DNA of 64,000 bases from NCBI GenBank assembly GCA_963575745.1, contig CAUYUJ010019348.1, forward strand, positions 609,728 through 673,727, in the 5' to 3' direction. This stretch comes from Prorocentrum cordatum. Its lineage: Eukaryota > Sar > Dinophyceae > Prorocentrales > Prorocentraceae. The notes below the pieces were generated by a model, which was not told the origin of the DNA, ran no database searches, and saw nothing but the letters and a program-made list of their open reading frames with translations. Every line of letters begins with the position of its first letter. Position 1 is the first letter of the stretch. Shown here one piece after another: positions 20,991 to 31,097 of the stretch. Made by a program: the position numbers and the translations under genes.

Positions 20991-23447
20991 CCTGGGGGGG
21001 AGAACACCTCGGTAAAGGCCACTCTGGCCCTCCGATTCGTCAGGAGGCTCTCATCAGACTCGAGCTGCTGAGAGGAGCCACTCACCTCGACCTCGGCCCC
21101 GTTCCGAAAGCCGAAAGCAGCCGCGCACTCGCCGAGAGCCCTGCGAACGGCCGCCCCACAGGCCACCTCTCGCTCGTCGTTGTAGCCGTCGCCGTCGAGC
21201 CACTCGGGCCCGACTCTGTCCAGAAACCCGGGCCTGGAGGAGGAAGGAGACGGACAGTGATCGGGAGGAAGGCATGGGGAAACTCTGGAGGCTTCAGGGG
21301 TAGCATTTTTCTTATTCACTGGTGCTCTCGCTGAGCCAGGGGCTGGACAATTGCACTGCGTGAAACACGAAGAGAGACGCAGCGGCGGCCCTGTGCCGAC
21401 CTGCTGCAGTCCATGAGGTTCCTGACAGACGTCCGCACTCGTCATCGCAGATGCTCCATCTCGGGAAGCATTTCCCACTCCAGCGGGCTGGGCGGAACTG
21501 GACTGACCGCCTCCTCGGGGATCGTTGTGAGCCCGAGGACTCCCGTGGTAGTCGGAGCCGTAGTCGTAGTCTGCGACATCGTAGCTCCTCCTTGGCTGCC
21601 TGACGAGGCGTGCCCCTGCTGGTACTGCTCCACTCCTCCGTTGGCTACAGAGCCGGAGCCTCCGAGCCAGGGATCTCCTGGCGACTGGTGCTCCGACACG
21701 TGGAATGGTAGCTGCTGAGGCTGTGCCGCCATGTTGTAGAGGCCGCTCACTGCGCTCCCAATATGAAGCATCATGTGCCCCATTTGCTGCACCGCCGTCT
21801 CGATGCTGTTGACCTGCGTGGCCATGCCGTTGACCGTCTGCTGGAGCTGGTCCACCACCTCGCCGAAATCCTCCAGAGTGCCAAGGACGCCCTTGATGGT
21901 CATGAGCTGCTGGAAGATCTGCTGCAACCCCTCCTCGATCTGCGCGGGCGTCTCCTGGGCGGCCATCGCCGCCTGGGTCATGCGATCCAGCACCGCTCGG
22001 ACCTGACTCAGAGCCTGGACCCCCTCGGGCACCGCGTTCAGCTGCCACAGAAGGCTCTGCAGGAGAGTATTGAGAGAGTTGGCCGTCGTTCGAGCTGCCG
22101 ACCCCTGGCGAAACTCCGGATTGCCCTGCAGGATGTCCACTGCCTGAGCAGCTGAAGCTGCGGCGTCTCGAGCGGCCTGAGCCGCCGATGTCTCCGGGGG
22201 CGCCTGGGGCCCGGCAGCTCCGCGTGGCACCCAGGACCAGTCGCTGCCCACATAAGGGGCACCAGGATCCCGAACCGTGCTGATTTCCGTAGTATTTGAT
22301 GGCGTGATGAGGATGGTCGCAGGCGGGGAAGGACTTGGGAGGCGGCTTGGGGGGAGGCTTCAATGGCACTGCTGTTGCTGCCGCATCTCCTCGTCCGTAT
22401 GGGCCGCCCACGTAGCCCTGGTCCGCTGAGTGGTGTCCGATCTGTGGTCCACCCACTGCGGGGGACCTCCCTGGATTGGCTGTCCCCGCTGGCTGGTTCC
22501 CTCCTGGAGGGATGCCGGCCGTCGGCGCTCTTGGAGGACCCCGCGCCTGGTGGCGGGGTCCCGGTCCGAGCCCACCAGGAGAAGGCTCGCGCGGAGGGAG
22601 AGGCTGCCTTGGCCACCCGCTGGCGGCCGCCGTCGATCCTCCTGCCGATGGTGGCGCCTGCTGAACTGGAGCTTCGCGAGGAGTCCAGAGAGGCTGCCCC
22701 GCCTCCCCAGAGGACGCTGCGGTCGAAGACAGCTGCGCCGTCTGAACCAGCGAAGGGCCACCGTCGTTCCCGCCGCTATTCTCGAACTCGTGCGACAGCT
22801 CGGTGCCCATCGGCTGGTCGGGGGCTGCCGCCGTCGTCGGACTCCCAGAGCTCGGCTGGACCTGCGACGCTACTGGATCGACTGAGCTGACCGACTCGGA
22901 GTCGGAGTTCTCTCTGTGGCTCAGGAAGTCCTCCGTGGCCTTCTTGGCTCCGGGCTCCTTCTTCTTCGCCCCGGCCACAGCCGTCGCGTGCGTAGCGAGA
23001 AACGCGATCAACGCGAGGAGCCTCCCCATGCTGACCCTGCTGTATCGCATCGATCTGGGATCGCGAGGAGATGAATCGAATGGAAGACTGAACGTTCGAG
23101 CCAAAATGGTCTACGCTGATGATGGTGATGAGGATGAGACCTCCGAGGGCCCAACGCGTTCGGTCCTGTGCCGCAGACCTGGCACTCCTGGGCCGTTGCA
23201 CCTTAGCTTCGTCGAAGGATCCTGAGGCCCGAACCGATCCTGGGACAGCTGGCTGAGGCCGTGACACGTTGACCTCGATAGGGCTCCTTGAGTTCTCCGT
23301 GGCCCCGAACCCCTGGTAGCCCCCGGACGTTCTGACGTAGTGGCCACCGTAGCTCCGAAGTAACGCTAGTTTCCAGACGAGGTAGATGAGGGCAACGATG
23401 AGAAGAGGGAGGATCATGTACAGAGACACAACCCCATCGTCAGACAT
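20991..23447 (-). pseudogene. copia polyprotein spacer region: membrane segment, zinc patch, coiled coil
   Basis: Between protease and integrase the minus strand encodes parts often seen in dinoflagellate copia polyproteins. First comes a hydrophobic segment (MILPLLIVALIYLVWKLALL, frame 22776-23447), then in another frame a signal-like start MGRLLALIAFLATHATAVAG. A long Pro/Gly/Ser-rich region follows, and a Cys/His patch CDHPHHAIKYYGNQHG...CPLCG near 22280. Last is a helical, Gln-rich coiled-coil segment (about 21750-22250, for example QLQQTVNGMATQVNSIETAV). I cannot give a function for this part. Frames switch several times. Confidence 0.5.
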
Positions 23448-23527
23448 GACTGGCGGGCCCCTGCTGTCAATTAGGAAAAGAGTCTGGCCTCAAGAACGGG
23501 TATTTCTTCAGGGCTGCTGCGGGGACC

Positions 23528-25756
23528 TTAGCCTCTTCCTTGAGAGGCTGAATAGATCTCCACCAGACGGTGCCCAGACCCGAGCCTGGTCAACTTCGCA
23601 ACCTCGTCTAGCGCGTGGCAAAACATGTCATTCCTAGGAAGCTCTATGACGCGCCCTAGGTAATCCAGAAGACTTGCGCTCAGGATGCGCGGCACATTCC
23701 CTGCCAAAGCTGTCGTCTCAACGATGCCTAGCGCACCACCTAGACAGAGGGGGAGAGGATGACGTTGATCACATTCGCCATGCCTCCCACTCCGTGGGCT
23801 GCCTTTGGCGGCCTGGCTGGCAGCGGGATCTCCACGTACTGCACCCCGGTCCTGGCGAGATTCTCGGCCTCGCGGTTGAGGGCCTGCACCCCCGCCAGGT
23901 CGCCGCCCGCGCCTTGGACAGAAGACGCGTTGATGAACGCGGAGCCGCACTGGATCTCGGTCTCCTGCCAGGAGGGCAGGCGCGGAGGAGGCCCCATAGC
24001 GCGCGCGCCCTGAAGACCAGAGCCCCGGCTCACTAACCCGTCGAACATGTAGGCGGAGAGCTTCTGGCGATCCTGGTTCGGTCGACCGTTGTCGCTGCCT
24101 CCGCTACTGGGGCGAACTCCGCCGCCCAGGTGCTCTCCATACTTCGGGCGCTCCTTCCCCCAATGCTCCTTCTGGTGACAGCGCTTGCACTTCGTGATCT
24201 TGATCAGCTGCTCCCGAGCCAGCTTCTTCTTGAAGTTGCGGCCCTCTTGGCCGCGGGCCCTGCCTCGTCCACCCCCTGCATCTCGAGCCCGCAACGCCCT
24301 GGCCAGAGGTGGCCCCGAAGATGGAGCACCTGGCTTCGGCTTGACGCCGTAGCATTCTCGATCCTTGCGGGCGGCGCGCTTCAGCTCCTTGTTATGCTTC
24401 CATGTTCGGCCTGCGGGTCTGGGCCGACTCTCGAGGAGCCCCAGCGCGTCGTCCACCGGATCCTCGAACAAGTCGAGGTCCTCCAGTTCTGCGAGCAGGG
24501 CCAGCTCGTCGTCCCCGGAGTCGCTGTCCTCTAAGTCCTCCTCTTCGTCATCGTAGTAGTTCTCGTCGTTGTCTTCCCCAGGACCCTCGTGCCCGACCTC
24601 CGACCGACCAGAGGAGTGAGGAGGACGAGAGGAGGGCTGAAAATGACCAGCAGAGGCATCTAGAACTGGACTGGAGTCCTCAGTAGCTGATGATGCGAGC
24701 ACTGCGCCTTGGCCCTGTCGCCCGGGCAGGAGGCGCTCAGAACTCCCAGCGTCCATCTGCCTGAGGGCCCAAGTCACGTTCGCGAAGTCAGGGCGACCCT
24801 GCGTGAGCGTCCGCAGGTTCTGAGTGCCCTGTGCGGTCAGACCCGCGCCTTCCTCTAGGAGGAGGCCTTCAGCTTGGAGCTCATCCACAGGTCGTGGCCC
24901 TCGGCCTCCTGCAGTTGAGCTTCTCGGCGGCTCACATGCTGCCTGAGGCTCTCCTTGGGCTCCCGCGTGGCCTCGAAGAACGCCTTCCTGCCAGCTCTCC
25001 GGAGGTCGTCGCCTTCCCTGGTTCCGATCATCATGTCCATGCGGGCGAGGAGGGTATCGAGCCACGAACTCGCCGTCAGCTCGGATTCACTGATGTCCTC
25101 GAATCTCGACTGGAAGCCGTAATCGAATAACTTCAAGAAACCTCGGCCCGACGCCACATGGGAACGTCGGTGTTGTTGTTCCGTCGCTGGATGGATCTCT
25201 TCCACTGTCTAAACTGAGCCCAGCCTGGCCAACTGGGGGGGTCGCTGAAATCTCCGCGACCCCAGCCGCCCTCGCGCCAGGAGCCGCCCCAGCTGCCTCC
25301 GCGGCTGCCAGAGTCCCAAGCGCCCGAGTCGCCCCAGCCGGCCTCGCTGCGACTGGCCCGCCAGTCGCTGCCGTGCCAGCCGGAGCTGCCCCAGCCGTCG
25401 TCGTTGCCCCAGCCCTGGCGTCCCTGGTCTCCTCCGGCTGCCTCGTCCTCGGTGGCGCGCTTGTCGCCACGCTCGCTCTTCCAGGGATCTTGCTGGGCCG
25501 ACTGCCATGGGTCAGTTGTCGTATCTACCTTGATGTCTGCACTGCTTCCCGGCGCTCGAGCTTTAGATCCAATAGTCTCGGAGACTATACTCTGCACTAG
25601 TGGGGCCATTTGTTCCCGGATCATCTCCCGAAGCTCGCTCGCCGGGATGTTGCCAGCTGCGCCACCCTGTGATCCGCTCGAGGCTGCGCTGCCCTGAGCT
25701 GCTGGGGGTCCGCTGCCGGCTGCATGCACGCATTCATCCTTCCCGTCATCGGGCAT
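23528..25756 (-). pseudogene. copia gag and protease-like region
   Basis: The likely start is the ATG at 25756. The N-terminus is Gly/Trp rich. After frame changes follow a gag-like helical segment (LLARMDMMIGTREGDDLRR, then GLLLEEGAGLTAQGTQNLRT, a signature I know from dinoflagellate copia gag), an acidic stretch, and a zinc knuckle CKRCHQKEHWGKER in which the last Cys of CCHC is Arg. The protease region has GSAFINASSVQG where an active retropepsin has a D-T/S-G triad, so the catalytic Asp reads Asn. The C-terminal protease strands (ILSASLLDYLGRVIELP, LGSGHRLVEIYS) are in another frame. The product would form the particle and process the polyprotein, but this copy is dead. Confidence 0.7.
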
Positions 25757-25884
25757 CGCACCTGCCGTGGACCACGCTGCTCGTCGGTGCGAGCGCGGCC
25801 GGGGCGGGAGGCACGCGAGCGCTGGAGCAGCCGACCACCTCGGGCCCGCTCTCCCTCGCGCCTCTGGCCGCCCGCCGGGACCGC

Positions 25885-25896
25885 GCTCCGCTACCA
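25885..25896 (-). other. Primer binding site of the copia element
   Basis: On the minus strand the sequence TGGTAGCGGAGC begins four bases after the 5' LTR. It resembles the complement of the 3' end of initiator methionine tRNA (TGGTAGCAGAG in many eukaryotes), the usual copia primer, with one mismatch in the first eleven bases. Confidence 0.6.
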
Positions 25897-25900
25897 ACTG

Positions 25901-26003
25901 TGGCAGTCGGAGGAGAAACAGATGTTTATCCCTTGAGCCACATTGGTTACGTAACACCAAATCCACTAGCTGAACCTATTCGTGAAATTCTGGACCCCTG
26001 TCA
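25901..26003 (-). repeat. 5' LTR of the copia element
   Basis: A 103-bp direct copy of the LTR at 15796-15899 with the same TG...CA ends, about 98% identical. LINE sequence resumes directly after it. No TATA box is obvious in so short an LTR. Confidence 0.9.
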
Positions 26004-28010
26004 CAGTTGATCGACGACGCCAAGGCAGCAGCGATGACCGACAACGGCAACGACATCCACGACGTCATCACAACCATGTGGCCATGTGGGGACACTTGGC
26101 CCGATCAACTTTGAGCTGAGGCCTGCCCATTAACACGGACAAGTCAACACGGTCGTGGGAAAGCGTGTCGCGCGCACCATGATCCAAGAGGGCCGCAGCA
26201 TCTCCGACATAGGTTTCACGGTTACCATCACCAAGAGCACCGAACTACTTGGTGCGATGTTCAACAACAGGAACGACATCGGGCAAGAAGTAGAAGCACG
26301 GACCATCGCACTTCGGCAGACAACGGGACCACTCCGGAAAACGTTATTCAAAAGGCGCGCACTTACCACCTAAGCCAAGATACGCTACCTCGCAGCGTTC
26401 GGTTGCTCGAAACTTCTATTCAACGCAGGCACCTGGATCATCAGCAAGCAACGCGACACGAACCGACTGACGTCAGCATACGTATCCGCAGCCAGATAGG
26501 CCATCGGCATCACCCACGACCAGATGCGCACCAATCATACCACCAACGACCAGATCCTCGAGAATGCTGGACTCCCAACGCTACAAGAGCGGCTACGACG
26601 ACTACGGGTACGACAAGCGATACGAATCGCACACCAATGCCCACCAGCATTACAAGCGCGAGCAGACTACGATATGGAACGAAGCGGGGCTTGGACGGCT
26701 GCAATCAACAACGACCTCCAACACTACCGCCGCCAGTGCGACTACAGCCGGCAGAACAAAGCACCCAAAGACATCACGGAGCTCGTCAGCATGGCCAGGA
26801 ACGACCTCTGCTACCTCAAGTCCACCTTTTCCCACGCCTACAAACGCTCGAACAACCAGAACATGGAGCAAACTAGACGCGACACGTGGCGGGCAACTAT
26901 CCCGACCTCTGTGGCATCACTCGGGCTACTACCAGCACCACGCCAGAGCGACGACGCACACGAAGAGCTCGACCACGAATGTTACCACTGCGGGGAGACC
27001 TTCAAGAACAAAGCAGCCCACAACAAGCACGTACACACGAACCACAAGAGCGACAACGTCATCAGCAACATCATCAGCGGCGAGACCTGCCAGATCTGCA
27101 TGAAGTACTACCACACCGCCAATCGGCTCATGAAACACGTTAAAGCGTCAATCACTTGCTCGGCTTCTTGGCGGGCCATCAATTTCAGAGCCAAGCCCGA
27201 AGAGGTGGAAACCAACAACGCGGAAATAAGGCGCATCAGACGCAACAATCGACATGTTGGCCTCCCTGAAGATTTCGCTGAGCAACCGCCACTTCAACTT
27301 TACGGACCACCAATCGGGGCCTTCATCGACGACCCCGACCCCAGCGCCCCGATTCCGACACGGATCCCACACGGCAGCCAACAGTACACCGACCACCACC
27401 GAGACGAGACCACCATCACGACGAACACACGCAACGGGACTCCACCAACAATCATCCTGATCACGACCACTAGCACCACTACCACACACGAACTCCTTGG
27501 CACCATCCAGCAGTGCGTGACCCTTCAAGACACCAGCATCGAGATTCACATCCTCCGACCGGACAGCGAGACCTTCGACGACAGGCACAAACGAGCTCAC
27601 GAACAGATGGCGCATGGGCGCGTTGCTCTCCATATCATCGACACCAACCTTGAGTCATTCCAAACCGACAGCCGATGCCGCATACCGAACCAGCCATGGG
27701 GACACCAGCAATTCACCACACGACAACAACGCAACATCACTCGCGACAACCACACCATGTACAAAATAAGCATGGCTATGTTCACCACACTGGAAGCTGC
27801 AACACCCGTCATCGTACTCGACAAGACGATACGAAACCTGAAGATAGACGAAAACCAAATGCTCAGAAGGCACCCGCAAGCGAAGGTCAGCGACAGCTAC
27901 ACGGCCGTGCTGAACGACGACCACATGACAAGCTACAGCGATATCAGTGACATCATCGGCGAGACCATCCAACGTGCTGCGGATGCGTCACTACAAGCAC
28001 AAGATTGACA
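26004..28010 (+). pseudogene. LINE RT thumb and C-terminal zinc-finger tail
   Basis: After the LTR the LINE resumes with thumb-like sequence (about 26155-26510: TKSTELLGAMFNNRND, KIRYLAAFGCSKLLFNAGTW, then stops) and an intact 494-codon frame (26524-28008). That frame contains LENAGLPTLQERLRRLRVRQ, typical of dinoflagellate LINE thumbs. It also has two zinc fingers: a classic C2H2 CYHCGETFKNKAAHNKHVHT..H (C-X2-C-X12-H-X4-H) and a C2HC CQICMKYYHTANRLMKHVK. After the fingers about 290 residues, Thr and His rich and without a known motif, run to the stop. The fingers probably bind DNA or RNA at integration. Stop codons near 26370 and 26500 show decay. Confidence 0.75.
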
Positions 28011-29049
28011 CTACGACGCCAACCGCGACGAACACAGGATGCTGATCACCAAACCAGCCCGTAACAGGGGCACAGGAACAAGCACGGGAGCTACTCCCAC
28101 GCGAACGGACAAAACGCCCACAAGAGGCTGAACTACACCATCAAGAACGCCTCCTCGCGGGGCGAGGGGGAGGATGAGAAGACGTACGTGTAACTGGGCA
28201 GCGGCCGCTAGCCTTTAGGACCTTCGAGGACCCTAGAGGCATCGGCTTCGGTCGCCCCCTCTCTTCGTTCGCCCAGGAGGCCCCTCCCTCTCGCCTCGCC
28301 TTGCCTCTGGCCCTCGGTTCCCCCTCCTCCCTCGGTCCAGGTGGCCCCTCGTTCTCGCTCCGTCCTCGCGCTACTCCGTCGCCCTTTCGGATTTGGGCCT
28401 TCGGGGTTGCGTGTTCCTTTCAGAGGCTTTTAGAGGCCCCTCCAGAGGATCTCAGAGGTAGGGGGTCATGCGTCGCGCCGCGCGCTCGGGCGCGCGCGCG
28501 CGGCGCGGGCTGCGGCGGATAAGAACCGCTTTGCCCGCAGTGTCGCAGGAGGGGGAGGAGGAAGTCAAGCAAGGAGGAGCGAGGTACTGTGATGTGTACT
28601 GGGGACGCCCCCCCCGCCCCATCGGAACTGCCATCACCTGAAGAACACATGCTCTGGCAGACCTGGTTTAGGGACTAATACAAGCCAGCGGCGACGAAAA
28701 GTTGGGGGTGGGGCCGATCGGGCCGACGGCTTCCCTCGGGCGCACGAGCGTCAAAGGATGTGGAGGAGGGGGAGGAGGAGGAGCAGGGAGGAGCGAGGAA
28801 CTGTGGGTGAGCCCGAGGCGGGAACCAGGAGGACGACGACAAGGTGGGGCCGATGGGGCCGACGGCGTCCCTCGGGCGCACGAGCCTCTGCCACGCTGGC
28901 CCCGGGGCCCGTGCGGCCTCTCCGAGCTCGCCATCGGGCGGCCCGGGCGCAAGCCGCGCCCGCGGGCCGGCCAGTGGAGCGGCGGACAAGCTCCCTTGCT
29001 CCACTAGCGGCGATTCAAAGATCGGGCCCTCAGGGATGGGGCCCTAGGG
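28011..29049. other. GC-rich spacer with diverged direct repeats
   Basis: No gene is recognised. The block GTGGGGCCGAT.GGGCCGACGG followed by TCCCTCGGGCGCACGAG occurs near 28707 and near 28844 (spacing about 137 bases). A GGAGGAG-rich segment ending GGAGCGAGG.ACTGTG occurs near 28550 and near 28770. This indicates an old local duplication. Confidence 0.5.
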
Positions 29050-31019
29050 TTTTTTACCTAACAGCGTTTGCTGATAGGTTTCTAGTAGGGTCAAAAGAAA
29101 GCATCATGACTCCTCAGGGGGGTCTGGGCGGGTGCCGGGGAGGAGAACCGGGAATCGTTTTTCGCCAATAGTCACACACACACACACACACACACTTCGT
29201 GCTCTTCGACCTCCCAGAACTCCACTCCCGGGCCACATTCTGGAGAACCGGGAACAGAGCCGGGTTCGCTTTTTGCAAACAGTCACACACTTCGTGCTCT
29301 TCGACCTCCCAGAACCCAATTCCCGGGCCACTGTCTGGAGAACCGGGAACAGAGCCGGGCTCGCTTTCGCCAACAGTCACACACTTCGTGCTCTTCGACC
29401 TCCCAGAACTCCATTCTCGGGCTACATTTTGAGTGGCCGGAACCAGCTGTAGGCCACTTCGTGCTCTTCGAGTTCCCAGAACTCCACTCCCGGGCCACAT
29501 TCTGGATGCCCAGAGCTAACTGTAAGCCACCTCGTGCTCTTCGATTTCCCAAAACTCCACTCCCGGGCCACATTTTGGATGCCCGGAGCCAACTGTAGGC
29601 CACCTGGTGCTCTTCAAGCTCCCGGAACTTCATTCCTGGGTATGATTTTGAATGCCCAGAGCCAACTGTAAGCCACTTCGTGTTCTTCTAGTTCCCAGAA
29701 CTCCACTCCTGGGCCACATTTTGAATGCTGACGCAGGCTGATGCTGCGGCCGAGGCAGGCTGAGGCTGAGGCAGGCTGAGGCTGAGGCCGAGGCTGAAGG
29801 CAGACTGAGGCTGAGGCTGAGCAGCTGAGGCTGAGGCTGAGGCTGAGGCTGAGGCAGGCTGATGCTGAGGCAGGCTGAGGCTGAGGCTGAGGCTGATGCA
29901 GGCTGAGGCTGAGGCAGGCTGAGGCTGAGGCCGAGGCTGAAGGCAGACTGAGGCTGAGGCTGAAGCAGGCTGAGGCTGAGGCTGAGGCAGGCTGAGGCTG
30001 AGGCAGGCTGAGGCTGAGGCTGAGGCAGGCTGAGGCTGAGGCTGTGACTGCGACTGCCGTTGCCGCTGCGACTGTCATCGCGAATGCGACTACGACTGCG
30101 AGAACAGCATAATTTTACAACTGGATTTTTATCTGAATCTTAAGGGGAATGTTTTCAGATATGCTTCTACGTATCGCTGTTAGGTTGCTTTGCCGGGATA
30201 TTGTTTATATATAAAAAACACTATCCTGCACCAGCCTCAGCCGCAGTCTTCCTTCAGCCTCGGCCTCAGCCTCAGCCTGCCTCAGCCTCAGCCTCAGCCT
30301 CAGCCTGCCTCAGCATCAGCCTGCTTCAGCCTCAGCCTCAGCCTGCCTCAGCCTCAGCCTCAGTCTGCTTCAGCCTCAGCCTCAGTCTGCCTTCAGCCTC
30401 GGCCTCAGCCTCAGCCTGCCTCAGCCTCAGCCTGCCTCGGCCGCAGCATCAGCCTGCCTCAGCATTCAAATTGTGGCCCAGGAATGATTTTGAAAACTAG
30501 AAGAACACGAGGTGGCCTACAGTTGGCTCCGGGCATTCAAAATCATGCCCAGGAATGAAATTCTGGGAGCTTGAAGACCACGAAGTGGCCTACACTTGGC
30601 TCCGGGCATTCAAAATGTGCCCCGGGAATGGAATTCTGGGAACTCGAAGAACACGAAGTGGCCTACAGTTGGCTCCGGGCATCCAAAATGTGGCCCGGGA
30701 GTGGAGTTCTGGGAACTCGAAGACCACGAAACGGCTTACAGGTGGCTCCGGGCATCCAAAATGTACGCCGGGAATGGAGTTCTGGGAAGTCGAAGAGCAC
30801 GAAAAGGCTTACAGTTGGCTCCGGGCATCCAAAATGCACGCCGGGAATGGAGTTCTAGCAGCGCCAAGACCGATTTTGCGAGGATGTCCCAAGCGATTTG
30901 AGCTTCGACGGCAGCCGCGCCGGGTCCCGCCCCGGGTCCCGCCCCGACCCCCGTGAGGAGTCATGATCATCTCTTCTGACCCCACTAGGAACCTATCAGT
31001 CTTCGCTGTTAGGTTAAAA
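29050..31019. mobile_element. Foldback element, about 1.97 kb
   Basis: The two halves are inverted copies arranged in matching layers. Outermost, TTTTTTACCTAACAGCG (29050) mirrors CGCTGTTAGGTTAAAAC (31004-31020), and the match continues through GATAGGTT, GGTCA and ATCATGACTCCTC. Next come tandem units of about 65 bases built on CTCTTCGA.CTCCCAGAACTCC, with about seven units on the left and six inverted on the right. Then a GAGGCT-type hexamer array (29733-30046) mirrors a CAGCCT array (30227-30465). A central spacer of about 180 bases is AT-richer and holds one more CGCTGTTAGGTT (30175-30186). Long inverted repeats made of tandem units are the hallmark of foldback transposons. There is no coding potential and no clear target duplication. 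Confidence 0.75.
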
Positions 31020-31097
31020 CAAATGTTATTTTTTTTTCTCCTCGCCCCTCTCTCCATACCCCTCGTCCTCCACGCCCGCGCCCTGGCAGCGAGGCGG

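Larger units (their letters stand above)
15796..26003 (-). mobile_element. Ty1/copia-type LTR retrotransposon nested in the LINE
   Basis: The 10.2-kb element is bounded by two direct 103-104-bp LTRs that differ at two positions. On the minus strand it runs: LTR, primer binding site, gag, protease-like region, a spacer region with membrane or signal segments and a zinc-binding patch, a methyltransferase-like domain, integrase, RT, RNase H, LTR. Integrase before RT is the copia order. The polyprotein is broken by several frame changes, some at homopolymers (7 C near 20994, a G/C run of about 14 near 19811). I find no matching 5-bp target duplication (TTTCG on one side, CAGTT on the other). Confidence 0.9.
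7392..28010 (+). mobile_element. Large non-LTR retrotransposon (LINE), split by a nested copia element
   Basis: Plus-strand pieces in order are: a coiled-coil ORF1-like region (7392-10385), an RNase H-like region (12545-13075), an endonuclease-like region (13340-14287), a reverse transcriptase (14336-15795), then, after the copia insertion (15796-26003), the rest of the RT thumb and a C-terminal zinc-finger tail (26004-28010). Without the insertion the element is about 10.4 kb. The dinoflagellate LINEs I remember have the same RT thumb style and a C-terminal C2H2 region. Several frame breaks and a TAG at 7902-7904 make this copy inactive. No poly-A tail or target duplication is evident, so the outer limits are approximate. 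Confidence 0.75.

Noticed and set aside
15791-26008. 5-bp target duplication of the copia element
   Set aside because: TTTCG and CAGTT do not match, and shifting the LTR ends by one base does not help.
29041-29060. CCCTAGGGTTTTTT as a telomere-like sequence
   Set aside because: Only a single partial TTTAGGG-like unit. It coincides with the end of the foldback element.
29614-30558. Frames with SASACLSLSLSL and QPQPASASA repeats
   Set aside because: Products of the CAGCCT/GAGGCT hexamer arrays of the foldback element, open in all phases.
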